From Spirochaetota bacterium (lineage in GTDB: Bacteria; Spirochaetota; Spirochaetia; Treponematales; Treponemataceae), in contig JAEWMY010000038.1 in the NCBI GenBank assembly GCA_023393015.1, forward strand, positions 1 through 41,862: a stretch of 41,862 nucleotides of DNA. Direction: 5' to 3'. A program made the position numbers and the translations under genes. The notes beneath the pieces were generated by a model. The model did not search any database and was not told the origin of the DNA. It worked only from the letters and a program-made list of their open reading frames with translations. This document shows, piece by piece, positions 32,679-41,720 of the stretch; positions within the stretch are counted from its first letter, which is position 1, and each line of letters opens with the position of its first letter.

Positions 32679-34841
32679 TCACTGCACGATCAATTCCTTG
32701 AGATCCGAGATGACGTCCCTCGTGTCGGCAGAGACGTTTCTCAGGAGTCCCAGGTTTTCCTTGAGTACCTCGTTGCATTCGCTTTGCTCGCGGGAGGCGG
32801 TCACGATGGATTCGGTCACCCGGTCGAGAAGCTCGAGCGACTCGCGCAGGTTTTCGCCGCTCGAGCGCTGTTCGCCGGTCATCTTCGAGATGTGCCCGAC
32901 CGCCGTCATCAGGTCCCGCACCGTCTCGCTGATCCGCTCGTTGCGCGCGAGCTGCTGTTCGAGCACGCGGAAAATTTCCTCGATCGAATCCGTGATGGTC
33001 CGGTTCTCGAAGACGATCTCCTTGAGCCTGCCGGAAACGAGGGTCTCCTGGCGCTGGATGTTCGTTATCTTGTCGACCATCGTGCCGAGAATCTGCTTGA
33101 TCTGGTTCGCGCTGTCTCCCGAGCGCGTCGCGAGAGACCGTATCTCGGCGGCGACGACGGCGAAGCCCTTGCCCATCTGGCCCGATCGTGCCGCCTCGAT
33201 TGCCGCGTTTATCGAGAGGATGTTCGTCTGTTCGGCGAGATCGCCGATCGACTTGACGATCTCGTTGATGTTGTCCGAGTAGCTCGCGAGATCGTCCGCG
33301 AAGCGCCTCGATTCCATCACGTCGCGGTCAGCGGCGAGGCACACCTCGTTGAGCTTGCGGATCGTCCTCCCTGATTCCTTGACGAGCTCGTCCGTCCGGT
33401 GAATCCCGTCCGTCAGTTCCCTCACGGTCGACACGGTTACCCCTACGAGGCCCTCGTGCTGGCTTACCATTCCGGAGGTTTCCTGGATCGCGGTGAAGAT
33501 CGTCTCGACGTGCAGCTTGTTTTTCCGCACTTGCTCGCCCTGGGTCTCGATATTGCGGTTGATGTTGTCGATGCTCTCGAGGTATTGGGACACGAGCGAA
33601 CCGACGCGCTCGATGCTCTCGCCGAGCCGCTCGCTCGACTCCTCGCTCTTGATCGTGTCCTGCCTGATCTGCTGGAAGAGGCGGTCGCGCTGTTCCTTGC
33701 TCTTGCGCATCTCGGCGGCGTACACCGCGCACTGCCGGTTAGTGTCGGCGACCTCCTGCGAGAAGCTGTAGAAAGTACCGACGATGAGACTCATGAAACC
33801 GATGCCCTGAAGGAGTATCATCGGCGTCATGTCGCCGATGAAGTAGTAGATGTCGTACGCGGAGAAGACGATCGCCACGACGAAGCCGAGGGCGGCGGGA
33901 ATGGCGCCGTAATGACCGCTCCGCAGGGATTTCGCGACGCCAATGAGACCGTATACGATTGCGGCGATCGGATAGAGAAGCATGATCGAGTGCCACGCGT
34001 CGAGCGCGACGGTTGTCCGCTGGAAAAAATACCCGACCGCGAGCGCGAGGCCGATCGCGGTCACGACGCGCATGGTGTGCTTCCTCGGTTTCATCCGGAA
34101 AAAACGCGCGAAAAACCGGAAGATGAACATGATGGAAAGGGGGAAGCACGCGTACAAGGCGGCCTTGAGCGTGAGGTAGGACACGGTCGAGTCGAAGGCG
34201 CTCACGTTCAGGAGGTAGACGGCGAAAAAAAGCGCCGAAAGGGCGAGAAAGAGGCTTTCCTTCTTGTCCATGTAGTTGATGAACGAGAACAGCGAGTAGA
34301 GCGCCACGAAAATGAGGAGCACCGAGGCGAAGCGGGGAAGCTGCACGTCGAGGAAATTGAACCGGTTCATCGTGACCCGGTACGTGTCGACGTCGAGGAT
34401 GTCCATCATCCTGAGCTTGTAGGTGCCCGTATCGTTCCAGAGTTCGAGGGTAATACGGTTCTTTCCGGCAAGCACGGAACCCGGCACGAGGACGCAGCGA
34501 GTAATATACGGTTGAAAGAAGAAGTCGGGGCCCGCCCTGCCGAGGGTATCGACGTAGACCCCGTTTACCGACACGCGGCAGGACATGTTGTTTTTATAGA
34601 GAACGATCCCGACAGGACGGTCCGGATCGGCGGGGGCGTCGAAGTAACCCTCGATGACGATTCCCCGGCTCGAGGACGGCGGGGGCGTTTTGACCGCGAC
34701 GGGAAGGGCGTCGCCGAGGGCTTCCGGCGCGCTCCCCTCCCCGACGAGAGACCAGCCGTACGGTCGGGGAGATTCGGCGGCGCGGGCGGATACGGCTACG
34801 GACAAACACAGGATCGACGTTATGAGATATCTTTTCAGCAT
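32679..34841 (-). CDS. Methyl-accepting chemotaxis-type receptor with 7TM sensor, no HAMP
   Basis: 720 residues. Signal peptide to about 22 (ARA cut), an extracellular beta-sandwich (about 30-155) like 7TMR-DISM extracellular domains, seven hydrophobic helices (about 165-360), then a direct coiled-coil MCP domain (about 365-720). The hairpin tip IGDLAEQTNILSINAAIEAARSG followed by GKGFAVVAAEIRSLA binds CheA/CheW. No HAMP domain links membrane and signalling parts. The ATG has no Shine-Dalgarno; TGC-TATTCT (34848-34856, minus) ends six bases before it. Confidence 0.9.
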   Translation of the reverse strand: MLKRYLITSILCLSVAVSARAAESPRPYGWSLVGEGSAPEALGDALPVAVKTPPPSSSRGIVIEGYFDAPADPDRPVGIVLYKNNMSCRVSVNGVYVDTLGRAGPDFFFQPYITRCVLVPGSVLAGKNRITLELWNDTGTYKLRMMDILDVDTYRVTMNRFNFLDVQLPRFASVLLIFVALYSLFSFINYMDKKESLFLALSALFFAVYLLNVSAFDSTVSYLTLKAALYACFPLSIMFIFRFFARFFRMKPRKHTMRVVTAIGLALAVGYFFQRTTVALDAWHSIMLLYPIAAIVYGLIGVAKSLRSGHYGAIPAALGFVVAIVFSAYDIYYFIGDMTPMILLQGIGFMSLIVGTFYSFSQEVADTNRQCAVYAAEMRKSKEQRDRLFQQIRQDTIKSEESSERLGESIERVGSLVSQYLESIDNINRNIETQGEQVRKNKLHVETIFTAIQETSGMVSQHEGLVGVTVSTVRELTDGIHRTDELVKESGRTIRKLNEVCLAADRDVMESRRFADDLASYSDNINEIVKSIGDLAEQTNILSINAAIEAARSGQMGKGFAVVAAEIRSLATRSGDSANQIKQILGTMVDKITNIQRQETLVSGRLKEIVFENRTITDSIEEIFRVLEQQLARNERISETVRDLMTAVGHISKMTGEQRSSGENLRESLELLDRVTESIVTASREQSECNEVLKENLGLLRNVSADTRDVISDLKELIVQ

Positions 34842-34847
34842 AACGAA

Positions 34848-34856
34848 AGAATAGCA
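34848..34856 (-). promoter_or_regulatory. Extended -10 promoter, start codon 6 nt downstream
   Basis: TGC followed by TATTCT on the minus strand. The expected start is the A of the ATG at 34841. Confidence 0.55.
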
Positions 34857-34893
34857 CTATTCCTCGGCGATTTCGAAGAAAATCCCGAAAAAA

Positions 34894-35694
34894 TCAATTT
34901 CCTCCGCTCGCGTAATGCCTGATCGAGGCGCGCCACAGGCGGGTGGACAGGAAGCCGAAGACGACCGGCGCGACGACTCCCCAGGCGAACCAGAGGGGAG
35001 GAAGGCGTCCGAGCGCGAAGAGCGCGGGGAAATTCGTGATGACGAAGATCGGCACGACGAACACGCCGACGAGTTGGCCGACGCGCCCGTAGACGACCAT
35101 GGGGACGTTGTTGAAATCCCAGAAGGTGTCGGCGAGTCCGGCGATCGCGTCGGCCCGCACGATGCGGAAAACGAGGCTGATCGGGATGATCCAGAGGAAA
35201 TACCCCACGGCGGCCCCCGTCGCCGCGAAGAACGACCAGCCGAGGACAAGCGGCAGGTCGATGGCCGTTCCCGAACGGACGAGCCCGATCGCGACCATGA
35301 CGATCCCGGCGATCGCGTCGAAGAAGAGCGGCCCCATGTCCGAACGCCGGAAGGTGGCGTAAAACTGTGTATTGACCGGTTTGACCAGCAAGAGGTCGAA
35401 GGAGCCGTCCCGGACGAGCGAGGTGAGCTGAAAGAGATTCATGGCGAATACGCCCGCGTAAAAGCCCGTCAGCGTGACATAGCTTCCGACGAAGACGAGT
35501 ATCTCGTCCGGGGAATAGCCGGCGATCCGTTTGCCCGCGGAATAGGCCACGATGACGTACATCACCTTGGCGAGGAGATAGCCGGCTTCCATCATGATTC
35601 CCGTGACGAAGTTGGCGCGGTATTCCATCTGGCTCATGAAGTTGATGCGCGCGAGTCTGATCCATATGCGCGCGTGCCTGATGATTTCTTTCAT
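34894..35694 (-). CDS. ABC-2 family permease (DUF990 type), second subunit
   Basis: 266 residues, six membrane segments, amphipathic N-terminus (ARIWIRLARINFMSQMEYRANF) shared with the partner permease's EYRANF motif. DUF990 proteins work as heterodimers with an ATPase. Stop is followed by the chemoreceptor promoter region. Confidence 0.88.
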   Translation of the reverse strand: MKEIIRHARIWIRLARINFMSQMEYRANFVTGIMMEAGYLLAKVMYVIVAYSAGKRIAGYSPDEILVFVGSYVTLTGFYAGVFAMNLFQLTSLVRDGSFDLLLVKPVNTQFYATFRRSDMGPLFFDAIAGIVMVAIGLVRSGTAIDLPLVLGWSFFAATGAAVGYFLWIIPISLVFRIVRADAIAGLADTFWDFNNVPMVVYGRVGQLVGVFVVPIFVITNFPALFALGRLPPLWFAWGVVAPVVFGFLSTRLWRASIRHYASGGN

Positions 35695-35695
35695 G

Positions 35696-36514
35696 TCAGC
35701 TCCCCACCGCGGCGAAACGCCTGATGCCGCGCGCCCAGACGAACTGACCGAGCAAGGCGAGGGCGAGCGCCCAAAGGACCGCGAGGGCGAAGGACGGCAG
35801 CAAGTCGCCCGTACGCACGCGGGAAGAGAGAACCTCGGTCGGAAACTGAATGGTAAAGCGGAACGGCAGGAGCGAGAGGACGCGGGACGCGCGCGGACCG
35901 AAGACCGCGAGCGGCAGAACCCCGCCCGAGACGGCGATGATGACGATGCGAACCGCCTCGAAGAGGTAGCCTATCTCGGTGAGCCAGAAGCCGACGAGGG
36001 CCACGCACCAGAAGATGAGGAAATTGAGGACGAAGGCCATGACCAGGGCGAGCAGGAAGAGGGAGACCGACGCGAGGCTCGCGGAAAACCCGAGCGCCAG
36101 GGTAAGGACGACGACGGCGACGACGAGGAAAAAGCCCATGAAAACCGTCTGGACGAGCTTGTCGCCGACGAAGGAAAAGAGACGATACCCGAAATAGCCG
36201 ATGGGCTTGACGAGATAGCGGTCAAGACTTCCGGTCTTGATCTCCCAGTTCACGTCGTACTCGAAGCCCGTGCGCACGAGCCGCGAGACGAGCTGGGCGA
36301 TGACGGTATAGGCGACCATCTGGGGAAAGGTAAAGCCGAAAAAGGAGGCGGCGGGGTCGTCGCCGTAAAGGACGATCCACAACGCCGTCTGTATGACGAC
36401 CGGAGCGACGGCTCCCGCGAGGGACATGAAGAAGTTCGCGCGGTACTCGAGGGCCGCGCGAAACCCTGTTTTGACGCACTTCGCGTACTTTCCGGCGACG
36501 ACGATCTCAGCCAC
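35696..36514 (-). CDS. ABC-2 family permease (DUF990 type), first subunit
   Basis: 272 residues. GTG start with GGAGG six bases upstream, overlapping the ATPase gene by eight bp; longer in-frame ATG starts lie wholly inside that gene. EYRANFFMSL and GSLDRYLVKPIGYFGYRLF are typical, with the latter paralogous to DGSFDLLLVKPVN in the second permease. Confidence 0.88.
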   Translation of the reverse strand: MAEIVVAGKYAKCVKTGFRAALEYRANFFMSLAGAVAPVVIQTALWIVLYGDDPAASFFGFTFPQMVAYTVIAQLVSRLVRTGFEYDVNWEIKTGSLDRYLVKPIGYFGYRLFSFVGDKLVQTVFMGFFLVVAVVVLTLALGFSASLASVSLFLLALVMAFVLNFLIFWCVALVGFWLTEIGYLFEAVRIVIIAVSGGVLPLAVFGPRASRVLSLLPFRFTIQFPTEVLSSRVRTGDLLPSFALAVLWALALALLGQFVWARGIRRFAAVGS

Positions 36515-37493
36515 GGCGCGCCTCCGGACGGTAGAGGCGCTCGATTCCCTCCTCGAGCGGGGCGTCCTCGATGGTAAGGTCGACCACGGGAAGGGCGTCG
36601 AGCGCGCGGCGGGAAAAGGCGCGCACGTCGGCGCGGTCAACCTCGAAGACGGCCGAGACTCCCTCCACGGATTTCAGGCCGCCGAACCCGGAAAGCGCCG
36701 ATTCGGGCACCGCCTCCGAGAAGACGAGCGTGACCGTCTTCCGGTCGGCGAGCGTGTCGTTCACCCCAGAGAGGGCGCCGTCGTACACGACCGATCCGTC
36801 GTTGATGAGGATGATCCTCTCGCACAGGTCCTCTATGTCGGAAAGGTAGTGACTCGTCAGCATGACGGTAGTGCCGAATTTTCCCTTGAGCGCCTTGAGG
36901 AGGTCGCGGATCGACTTTTGCGAGATGAGATCGAGGCCGATCGTCGGCTCGTCCAGGAAGAGGACTCGGGGCCGATGAAGGAGCGCCGCGATAACCTCCA
37001 TCTTCATCCGTTCGCCGAGCGAGAGGCGTCGAACCTGCACGGAGAGCTGGCCCTCGACGCCGAAAAGTTCCACGAGCTCGTCGAGGGTTCGACGGTACTC
37101 GGTTCGGTCGATCTCGTAAATGGAGCGGTTGAGATCGAAGGATTCGAGGGCGGGAAGGTCGGGCCACAACTGACTCCGTTGCCCCATGACGATGGAAATC
37201 TGGCGGCGGAATTCCTTCTTGCGTTGCCATGGCACGAAACCCATGACGCGGGCCTCGCCAGAACTCGGGTGCATGATGCCGGAAAGCATCTTGAGGGTCG
37301 TGGTCTTTCCCGCCCCGTTCGGCCCGAGAAATCCCACGGTGGTTCCCTCGTCTATGGAAAAGCTGACGCCGTCGACGGCCTTCTTGACGAGGCTCTTCCG
37401 CGCGAAGAGGTTTCGGAGCGAGCCCGACACCCCCTCGGCCTTTTCGTAGTAGGTAAACTCGCGACTGAGGCGATCGACTTCGATGATTGGCAT
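36507..37493 (-). CDS. ABC-2 exporter ATP-binding protein (NatA/DrrA-like)
   Basis: 328 residues. Walker A GPNGAGKTTT, signature LSLGERMKM, Walker B VLFLDEPTIGLD, TSHYLSD; a C-terminal regulatory beta domain (about 230-320). GGAG before the ATG. With the two permeases it forms a heterodimeric exporter whose cargo is unknown. Confidence 0.93.
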   Translation of the reverse strand: MPIIEVDRLSREFTYYEKAEGVSGSLRNLFARKSLVKKAVDGVSFSIDEGTTVGFLGPNGAGKTTTLKMLSGIMHPSSGEARVMGFVPWQRKKEFRRQISIVMGQRSQLWPDLPALESFDLNRSIYEIDRTEYRRTLDELVELFGVEGQLSVQVRRLSLGERMKMEVIAALLHRPRVLFLDEPTIGLDLISQKSIRDLLKALKGKFGTTVMLTSHYLSDIEDLCERIILINDGSVVYDGALSGVNDTLADRKTVTLVFSEAVPESALSGFGGLKSVEGVSAVFEVDRADVRAFSRRALDALPVVDLTIEDAPLEEGIERLYRPEARRG

Positions 37494-37550
37494 GCGCTAC
37501 GCTCCGTCGCCCGCGAATGGCTTCGAGCGGGCGCGATCACAGTCTAACCC

Positions 37551-38597
37551 CTATTTGTTTACGTTGTCCACTATTAAATTATCCCTGACGAACGGAACGA
37601 AACTCTCGACGATCATGTCGGTCGTAACGCGGTGAGCCGCCTTGAACTCCCGAATACTGACCGGTATACCCGCCCCTTCCATGGCCGCGGCGATATACCG
37701 CGTGCCCCGGGGAATCCACTGATAGTCGTCGTAGGCGCCGTAGACGAACGAGACCGACTTGAGTCTCGCCGTTCCCGCGGCGTATCGCTCGAGTTTCGCC
37801 TTGATACCTCCAAAGCCCGTTTCCCAATCGGCCTTCACGAGGGCGTCGCCGTAGGTGCCGTCGAACGAGGGAACGCGGGCATGCGGCGCGGGAAGCGAGA
37901 AGTCGGGGGAGAAGGCAGCGCCGTAGGAGTTACGGTAGACGGCCCCCCACGTGGCGAGGGTATCCCTGAGGCCGTTTTCGTCCCAGGCGCCGGGACAGCA
38001 CACCCACGCGAACGAGAATACTTCGGGGTGCTTGAGCGCGAGGTTCCACGCCCCGAATCCGCCCATGGAAAAGCCGGAGAGCATACGGCCCTCGGGTCGA
38101 TTCACCGTGCGGAAGTTCCTGTCGACGAGGGCGACTGTCTCCTTGGCGACGAGGTCCTCCCAAAAGCCCGATGCCGGGGAGTTCGCGTAAAAGGAGCCTC
38201 CGAGACTGTTCGTCCCGTCCACAGCGACGAAGATCACCTCGGTAACGCCCGCCGCCTTGAGCGCGCGTTCGAAGGGCGTGATCATCCCCAACGCGCTGTC
38301 CCCGAACCCGTGAAGGCCATAGACGACCGGATAGCGGCGGTCGGGAGAGGAGGCGTAGGATTCGGGAAGGGTCACGTGTATCTCGGTCTCGGCCTTTTTC
38401 TCGAGCGACCCCCTGGCGACGGACGGGGACTTGATTTTATAAACGACATAGGTGTCGGAATGCTTGAGTTCCGAGAGGACCTTCGGGAGATTCCCGCCGC
38501 ACGAAACGGCGGAAAACGGAAGGCATGCGAGGAAGATCGCGAAAAGGGCGAGGACGCCGGTCGGACCCGCGCGTCGGTACGGTGCGTTCTGTTTCAT
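37551..38597 (-). CDS. Esterase-family lipoprotein (alpha/beta hydrolase, esterase D-like)
   Basis: 348 residues. Signal peptide to the lipobox AVSC (Cys 33). PF00756-type hydrolase: LPESYASSPDRRYPVVYGLHG, nucleophile GFSMGG (Ser 177), acid in YGAYDDY and His in FKAAHRVT. Similar to feruloyl/acetyl-xylan esterases and to trehalose-type mycolyl esterases; substrate open. TGG-TATAGT ends six bases before the ATG and no Shine-Dalgarno is present. 57 bp before the ABC exporter genes. Confidence 0.88.
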   Translation of the reverse strand: MKQNAPYRRAGPTGVLALFAIFLACLPFSAVSCGGNLPKVLSELKHSDTYVVYKIKSPSVARGSLEKKAETEIHVTLPESYASSPDRRYPVVYGLHGFGDSALGMITPFERALKAAGVTEVIFVAVDGTNSLGGSFYANSPASGFWEDLVAKETVALVDRNFRTVNRPEGRMLSGFSMGGFGAWNLALKHPEVFSFAWVCCPGAWDENGLRDTLATWGAVYRNSYGAAFSPDFSLPAPHARVPSFDGTYGDALVKADWETGFGGIKAKLERYAAGTARLKSVSFVYGAYDDYQWIPRGTRYIAAAMEGAGIPVSIREFKAAHRVTTDMIVESFVPFVRDNLIVDNVNK

Positions 38598-38603
38598 GTC
38601 CGC

Positions 38604-38612
38604 ACTATACCA
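38604..38612 (-). promoter_or_regulatory. Extended -10 promoter of the esterase gene, start codon 6 nt downstream
   Basis: TGG followed by TATAGT. The A of the ATG at 38597 is the seventh base after the box, the expected transcription start. Confidence 0.65.
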
Positions 38613-38640
38613 CGACCGGAGCGCGGCGTATGAACCGTTC

Positions 38641-38669
38641 TTGCTTATCGCGGCGACCGCTGGTAAAAT
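38641..38669 (+). promoter_or_regulatory. Promoter of the AraC-like gene, start codon 7 nt downstream
   Basis: TTGCTT (38641-38646), 17-bp spacer, TGG-TAAAAT (-10 at 38664-38669). The ATG at 38677 is at the expected transcription start. Confidence 0.65.
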
Positions 38670-38676
38670 CGTATCG

Positions 38677-39570
38677 ATGAACGGGCGCTATCTTGAAAAC
38701 CTTACGAGGGTGATCGACCGGATCGAGAGAACCCTTCACTCCCCGATCGGGCTTGACGAGCTTTCGGCCGAGGCGGGTCTTTCCAAGTTCCACCTCCATC
38801 GGGTGTTTCGCGCACTGACCGGGTTTCCGCTCGTCGAGTACGCCCGCGCCCGGCGTCTTTCGGAAAGCCTCGGCGCCCTGCTCTCCACGGACCGAAGCGT
38901 TCTCGACATCGCCCTCGAATTCGGTTTCAGCCACGAGCAAAGTTACATACGCGCGTTCCGTTCGCGCTGGCTCATGAGCCCCGGGGAATGCCGCGCGAAA
39001 AAACCCCTCCTCGCGGTAACGCAACCCCTTTCCGTGACCGACCTCGTCCCCGTCGGCCATGACGGGGCCCTGGCCTCCCCCAGGCTCGTCGTCAGGCCCG
39101 CGATGCACCTCGCCGGCAAGCGGTATTTCATAACCGACGCGGAAAACGCGGCACGCGATACCGTCGCCGAGGTAGCGAACAGGTTCATGACCGAAACCGC
39201 GCCGATGATTCCCGATCCGATATATCCGGATCGGTACGTCGGCTACGTCGAACGGTGCGCTGACCCGAACGACAACTGGTACATGGCGTGCGCGGAGCTG
39301 CGTAAACGGCCCCGTGCGCCGTCGCCACCCGAGGGCCTTGAATACCGTACGGTGGAAAGCGGAAGATACCGCGAATTCCTGCTCGTCTCGCGCGTTCATC
39401 CGTCCGCCCTCCTCTGGAGGGACGTCGAAAGCCTCTACGCGAGTATCTTCCACGACTGGATGTCACGGCACCCCGAGGACGGAAAGGAACCGTGGCACCT
39501 CGAATACGTCGATCTCTCGAACGCCCGCGAGGATTACGGGGAATTCCGCGTTCTCGTGCCCGTAGGCTGA
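38677..39570 (+). CDS. AraC-family regulator with GyrI-like domain
   Basis: 297 residues. Two helix-turn-helices (LDELSAEAGLSKFHLHRVFRA and DIALEFGFSHEQSYIRAFRS, within 1-105), then a GyrI/BltR-like effector domain (about 125-295, ending EFRVLVPV). Such proteins sense small molecules and activate efflux or stress genes. Divergent from the esterase by 79 bp; it may regulate the esterase and exporter. No Shine-Dalgarno. Upstream in-frame starts overlap the esterase gene. Confidence 0.9.
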   Translation: MNGRYLENLTRVIDRIERTLHSPIGLDELSAEAGLSKFHLHRVFRALTGFPLVEYARARRLSESLGALLSTDRSVLDIALEFGFSHEQSYIRAFRSRWLMSPGECRAKKPLLAVTQPLSVTDLVPVGHDGALASPRLVVRPAMHLAGKRYFITDAENAARDTVAEVANRFMTETAPMIPDPIYPDRYVGYVERCADPNDNWYMACAELRKRPRAPSPPEGLEYRTVESGRYREFLLVSRVHPSALLWRDVESLYASIFHDWMSRHPEDGKEPWHLEYVDLSNAREDYGEFRVLVPVG

Positions 39571-39597
39571 TTCCTCGCCAAAGACCCCCGCGTTTAC

Positions 39598-39627
39598 TTG
39601 TTCCTTCGCGCGGTTTTTTGCTATAGT
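39598..39627 (+). promoter_or_regulatory. Promoter of the S1-domain gene
   Basis: TTGTTC (39598-39603), 18-bp spacer, TATAGT (39622-39627), leader about 22 nt with GGAG. Confidence 0.65.
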
Positions 39628-39655
39628 ATAGGAACACACGCAGTCAGGAGAAATA

Positions 39656-40810
39656 ATGGAAGACCTAACCTCGGATTCGGGCGACTTCGCCTCCCTTTTT
39701 GAACAAAGCATCGCGAAAACGAATAAATTCACGCCGGGACAGCCGGTCGAGACCGCGATCGTCTCGATCTCCGGCGACACGATATTCCTCGAGCTCGGGG
39801 GAAAAAGCGAGGGGGTGCTCGACCGGGCCGAACTCGTCGACAAGGAAGGGCGCCTCGCCGTCAAGGAAGGGGACGCGATCAAGGTATTCTTTCTCGCCGC
39901 CAAGGACGGGGAGCTTCGCTTTACGACGCGTATCGCCGGAGAGTCCGCCAACAAGGGCATGCTCGAAAGCGCGTTCAAGTCCGCGATACCGGTCGAGGGT
40001 CACGTCGCGAAGGAAATCAAGGGCGGATACGAAGTGATGATCGGGGACACGCGGGCGTTTTGCCCCTTCTCGCAAATGGGAGAGCGCCGCGCCGAGGGCG
40101 CGGAATCCCCCGTGGGCAAGAAGCTTTCTTTCAAAATTCTGGAGTTCTCGGAAAACGGCCGAAGGGTGCTCGTGTCGAACCGCGCGATCCTGGAAGGCGA
40201 GCGACAGGCGAAGATCGAGGAGCTCAAGGACAGCTTGCGCGAGGGGATGACCGTCACGGGAACGGTGACCTCGCTCCAGGACTTCGGCGCCTTCGTGGAC
40301 GTTTCCGGCTTCAAGGCACTCCTTCCGATCTCGGAGATCTCGCGGAGCCGGGTCGAGGACGTGAAATCCGTCCTTTCGGAGGGTCAGACCGTCGAAGCGC
40401 GCATTTTGAAGATTGACTGGAAGACGGAGCGCATGTCGCTCAGCATGAAGGCCCTTCAAGCCGACCCCTGGGACGGCGTTAAGGAAAGATACGCCAAGGG
40501 ATCGAAGCACTCGGGAACGGTCTCCCGTCTCGCCGACTTCGGCGCCTTCGTGACGCTCGAGCCCGGTATCGACGGACTCCTCCACGTCTCGGAGATGCGC
40601 GGAGAGGACGCCTACGGCAACCAGAAGATCACCGTCAAGAAAGGCGACACCGTAGCGGTCGTGGTGAAGGATGTCGACGCGAAGGCGCGCCGCATCTCCC
40701 TCGCGCAAGCGTCCTCGGTCGAGAACGACACAGCCATCAGCGGCTACCTCGACAAGGGCACGGACGGCGACACCTACAATCCCTTCGCCGCGTTGTTGAA
40801 GAAGAAATAG
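39656..40810 (+). CDS. S1-domain RNA-binding protein (short RpsA-like)
   Basis: 384 residues with four S1 repeats (about 28-93, 113-180, 195-268 and 280-352); repeats 3 and 4 are the best (GTVTSLQDFGAFVDV, GTVSRLADFGAFVTL). Length and repeat number match the short S1-like proteins of Gram-positives and spirochaetes, which help mRNA binding. Shine-Dalgarno CAGGAGAAATA before the ATG. Confidence 0.92.
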   Translation: MEDLTSDSGDFASLFEQSIAKTNKFTPGQPVETAIVSISGDTIFLELGGKSEGVLDRAELVDKEGRLAVKEGDAIKVFFLAAKDGELRFTTRIAGESANKGMLESAFKSAIPVEGHVAKEIKGGYEVMIGDTRAFCPFSQMGERRAEGAESPVGKKLSFKILEFSENGRRVLVSNRAILEGERQAKIEELKDSLREGMTVTGTVTSLQDFGAFVDVSGFKALLPISEISRSRVEDVKSVLSEGQTVEARILKIDWKTERMSLSMKALQADPWDGVKERYAKGSKHSGTVSRLADFGAFVTLEPGIDGLLHVSEMRGEDAYGNQKITVKKGDTVAVVVKDVDAKARRISLAQASSVENDTAISGYLDKGTDGDTYNPFAALLKKK

Positions 40811-40833
40811 GGGATACCGTCCGCCGAAACGAC

Positions 40834-40870
40834 AAGGCCGACCAAGACGTTCTTGGCCGGCCTTCTTATT
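40834..40870 (+). terminator. Rho-independent terminator of the S1-domain gene
   Basis: Stem AAGGCCGACCAAGA/TCTTGGCCGGCCTT (one mismatch), loop CGT, then CTTATTT. It stands between convergent genes but its T tract favours the plus strand. Confidence 0.8.
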
Positions 40871-40876
40871 TCAGCG

Positions 40877-41674
40877 TCAGTACTTAGGCTTCCGCGGCGA
40901 GACCGTCCCGTCGGTCGCGAGAACCTCGATCATCTCGTCGAGTTTGTCCTGCCCGAAGAAATTCGCGTGATGCGCCGACGTAACCGAGGTCGCGGTCTCG
41001 ACGTGCTTGAGCGGACACCAACTCGATTCGATCTGCTCGAGGTTTCCCGCGAGCGAGTACGCGTAGAGTTTCGCTCCGCGGATGAGCGTCCGAAGGACGA
41101 ATGAATGCCGGCCCGCGTACTTCGAGGCCTTGAGTTCCGCGCGAAGTTCCCCGAGCTTCACGATGTGCATCCCCAAAAAAAGCGCGATCACCACGAAGAG
41201 GATCTTGCTCATGATAAAGCTGAAAAAAAGAAAAATGGCGAGGCATAGCGAGTAGAGGGCGACGACTACTTTTGCGAAAGCATTTCCTTTCCGTAAATCC
41301 GAGCGGGCCAATTCGTCGAGTTCGTCATTCCACATCTTCGCCGTCCCGTTCGCGTATGCGCAGAACTGACAGTTGATCTTGTCGAACGCGCGCATACGGC
41401 TTACCTTGCCCCGGTCAAACAGCATGTAATCGCCGACACGGAACCGCTTGAGGCCGAAAAGCGGCGCAAGCATCACCCGGTAGAGAACGACGATTACCGT
41501 CAGGTGGAGCATTATAAACTCGAATATACTGAGATACTGGAGGAAGCCCCCGATAAACGTGCGTAAGAAACCGATGCGCTTTACGTGCGTCCAGAAAATG
41601 GAGGCGGCGATGTGCGGCCGCGCGTCGCGCCGTATCGTCTTCCCCCTCGTCGAACCCGTCGCTTCGTCCTTCAT
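40877..41674 (-). CDS. Membrane protein with CxxC and WCPxKH motifs, function unknown
   Basis: 265 residues from the ATG at 41674 with GGAG upstream. Hydrophobic helices at about 47-72 and 135-172. FDKINCQFCAYANG (97-110) and SSWCPLKH (217-224) hold Cys 102, Cys 105, Cys 220 and His 224, a possible metal site. From memory, proteobacterial membrane proteins of unknown function show the same paired motifs with far shorter spacing; here a membrane segment lies between them. Function not assigned. Confidence 0.75.
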   Translation of the reverse strand: MKDEATGSTRGKTIRRDARPHIAASIFWTHVKRIGFLRTFIGGFLQYLSIFEFIMLHLTVIVVLYRVMLAPLFGLKRFRVGDYMLFDRGKVSRMRAFDKINCQFCAYANGTAKMWNDELDELARSDLRKGNAFAKVVVALYSLCLAIFLFFSFIMSKILFVVIALFLGMHIVKLGELRAELKASKYAGRHSFVLRTLIRGAKLYAYSLAGNLEQIESSWCPLKHVETATSVTSAHHANFFGQDKLDEMIEVLATDGTVSPRKPKY

Positions 41675-41720
41675 GCCATCTCCTTTTCTCCGTCGCGGCG
41701 TTTCGTGGGAGCGAGCGTAC

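Noticed and set aside
33399..34922. 507-codon frame opposite the chemoreceptor
   Set aside because: Shadow of the MCP heptads; repetitive Glu/Asp/His/Arg composition and no start signals.
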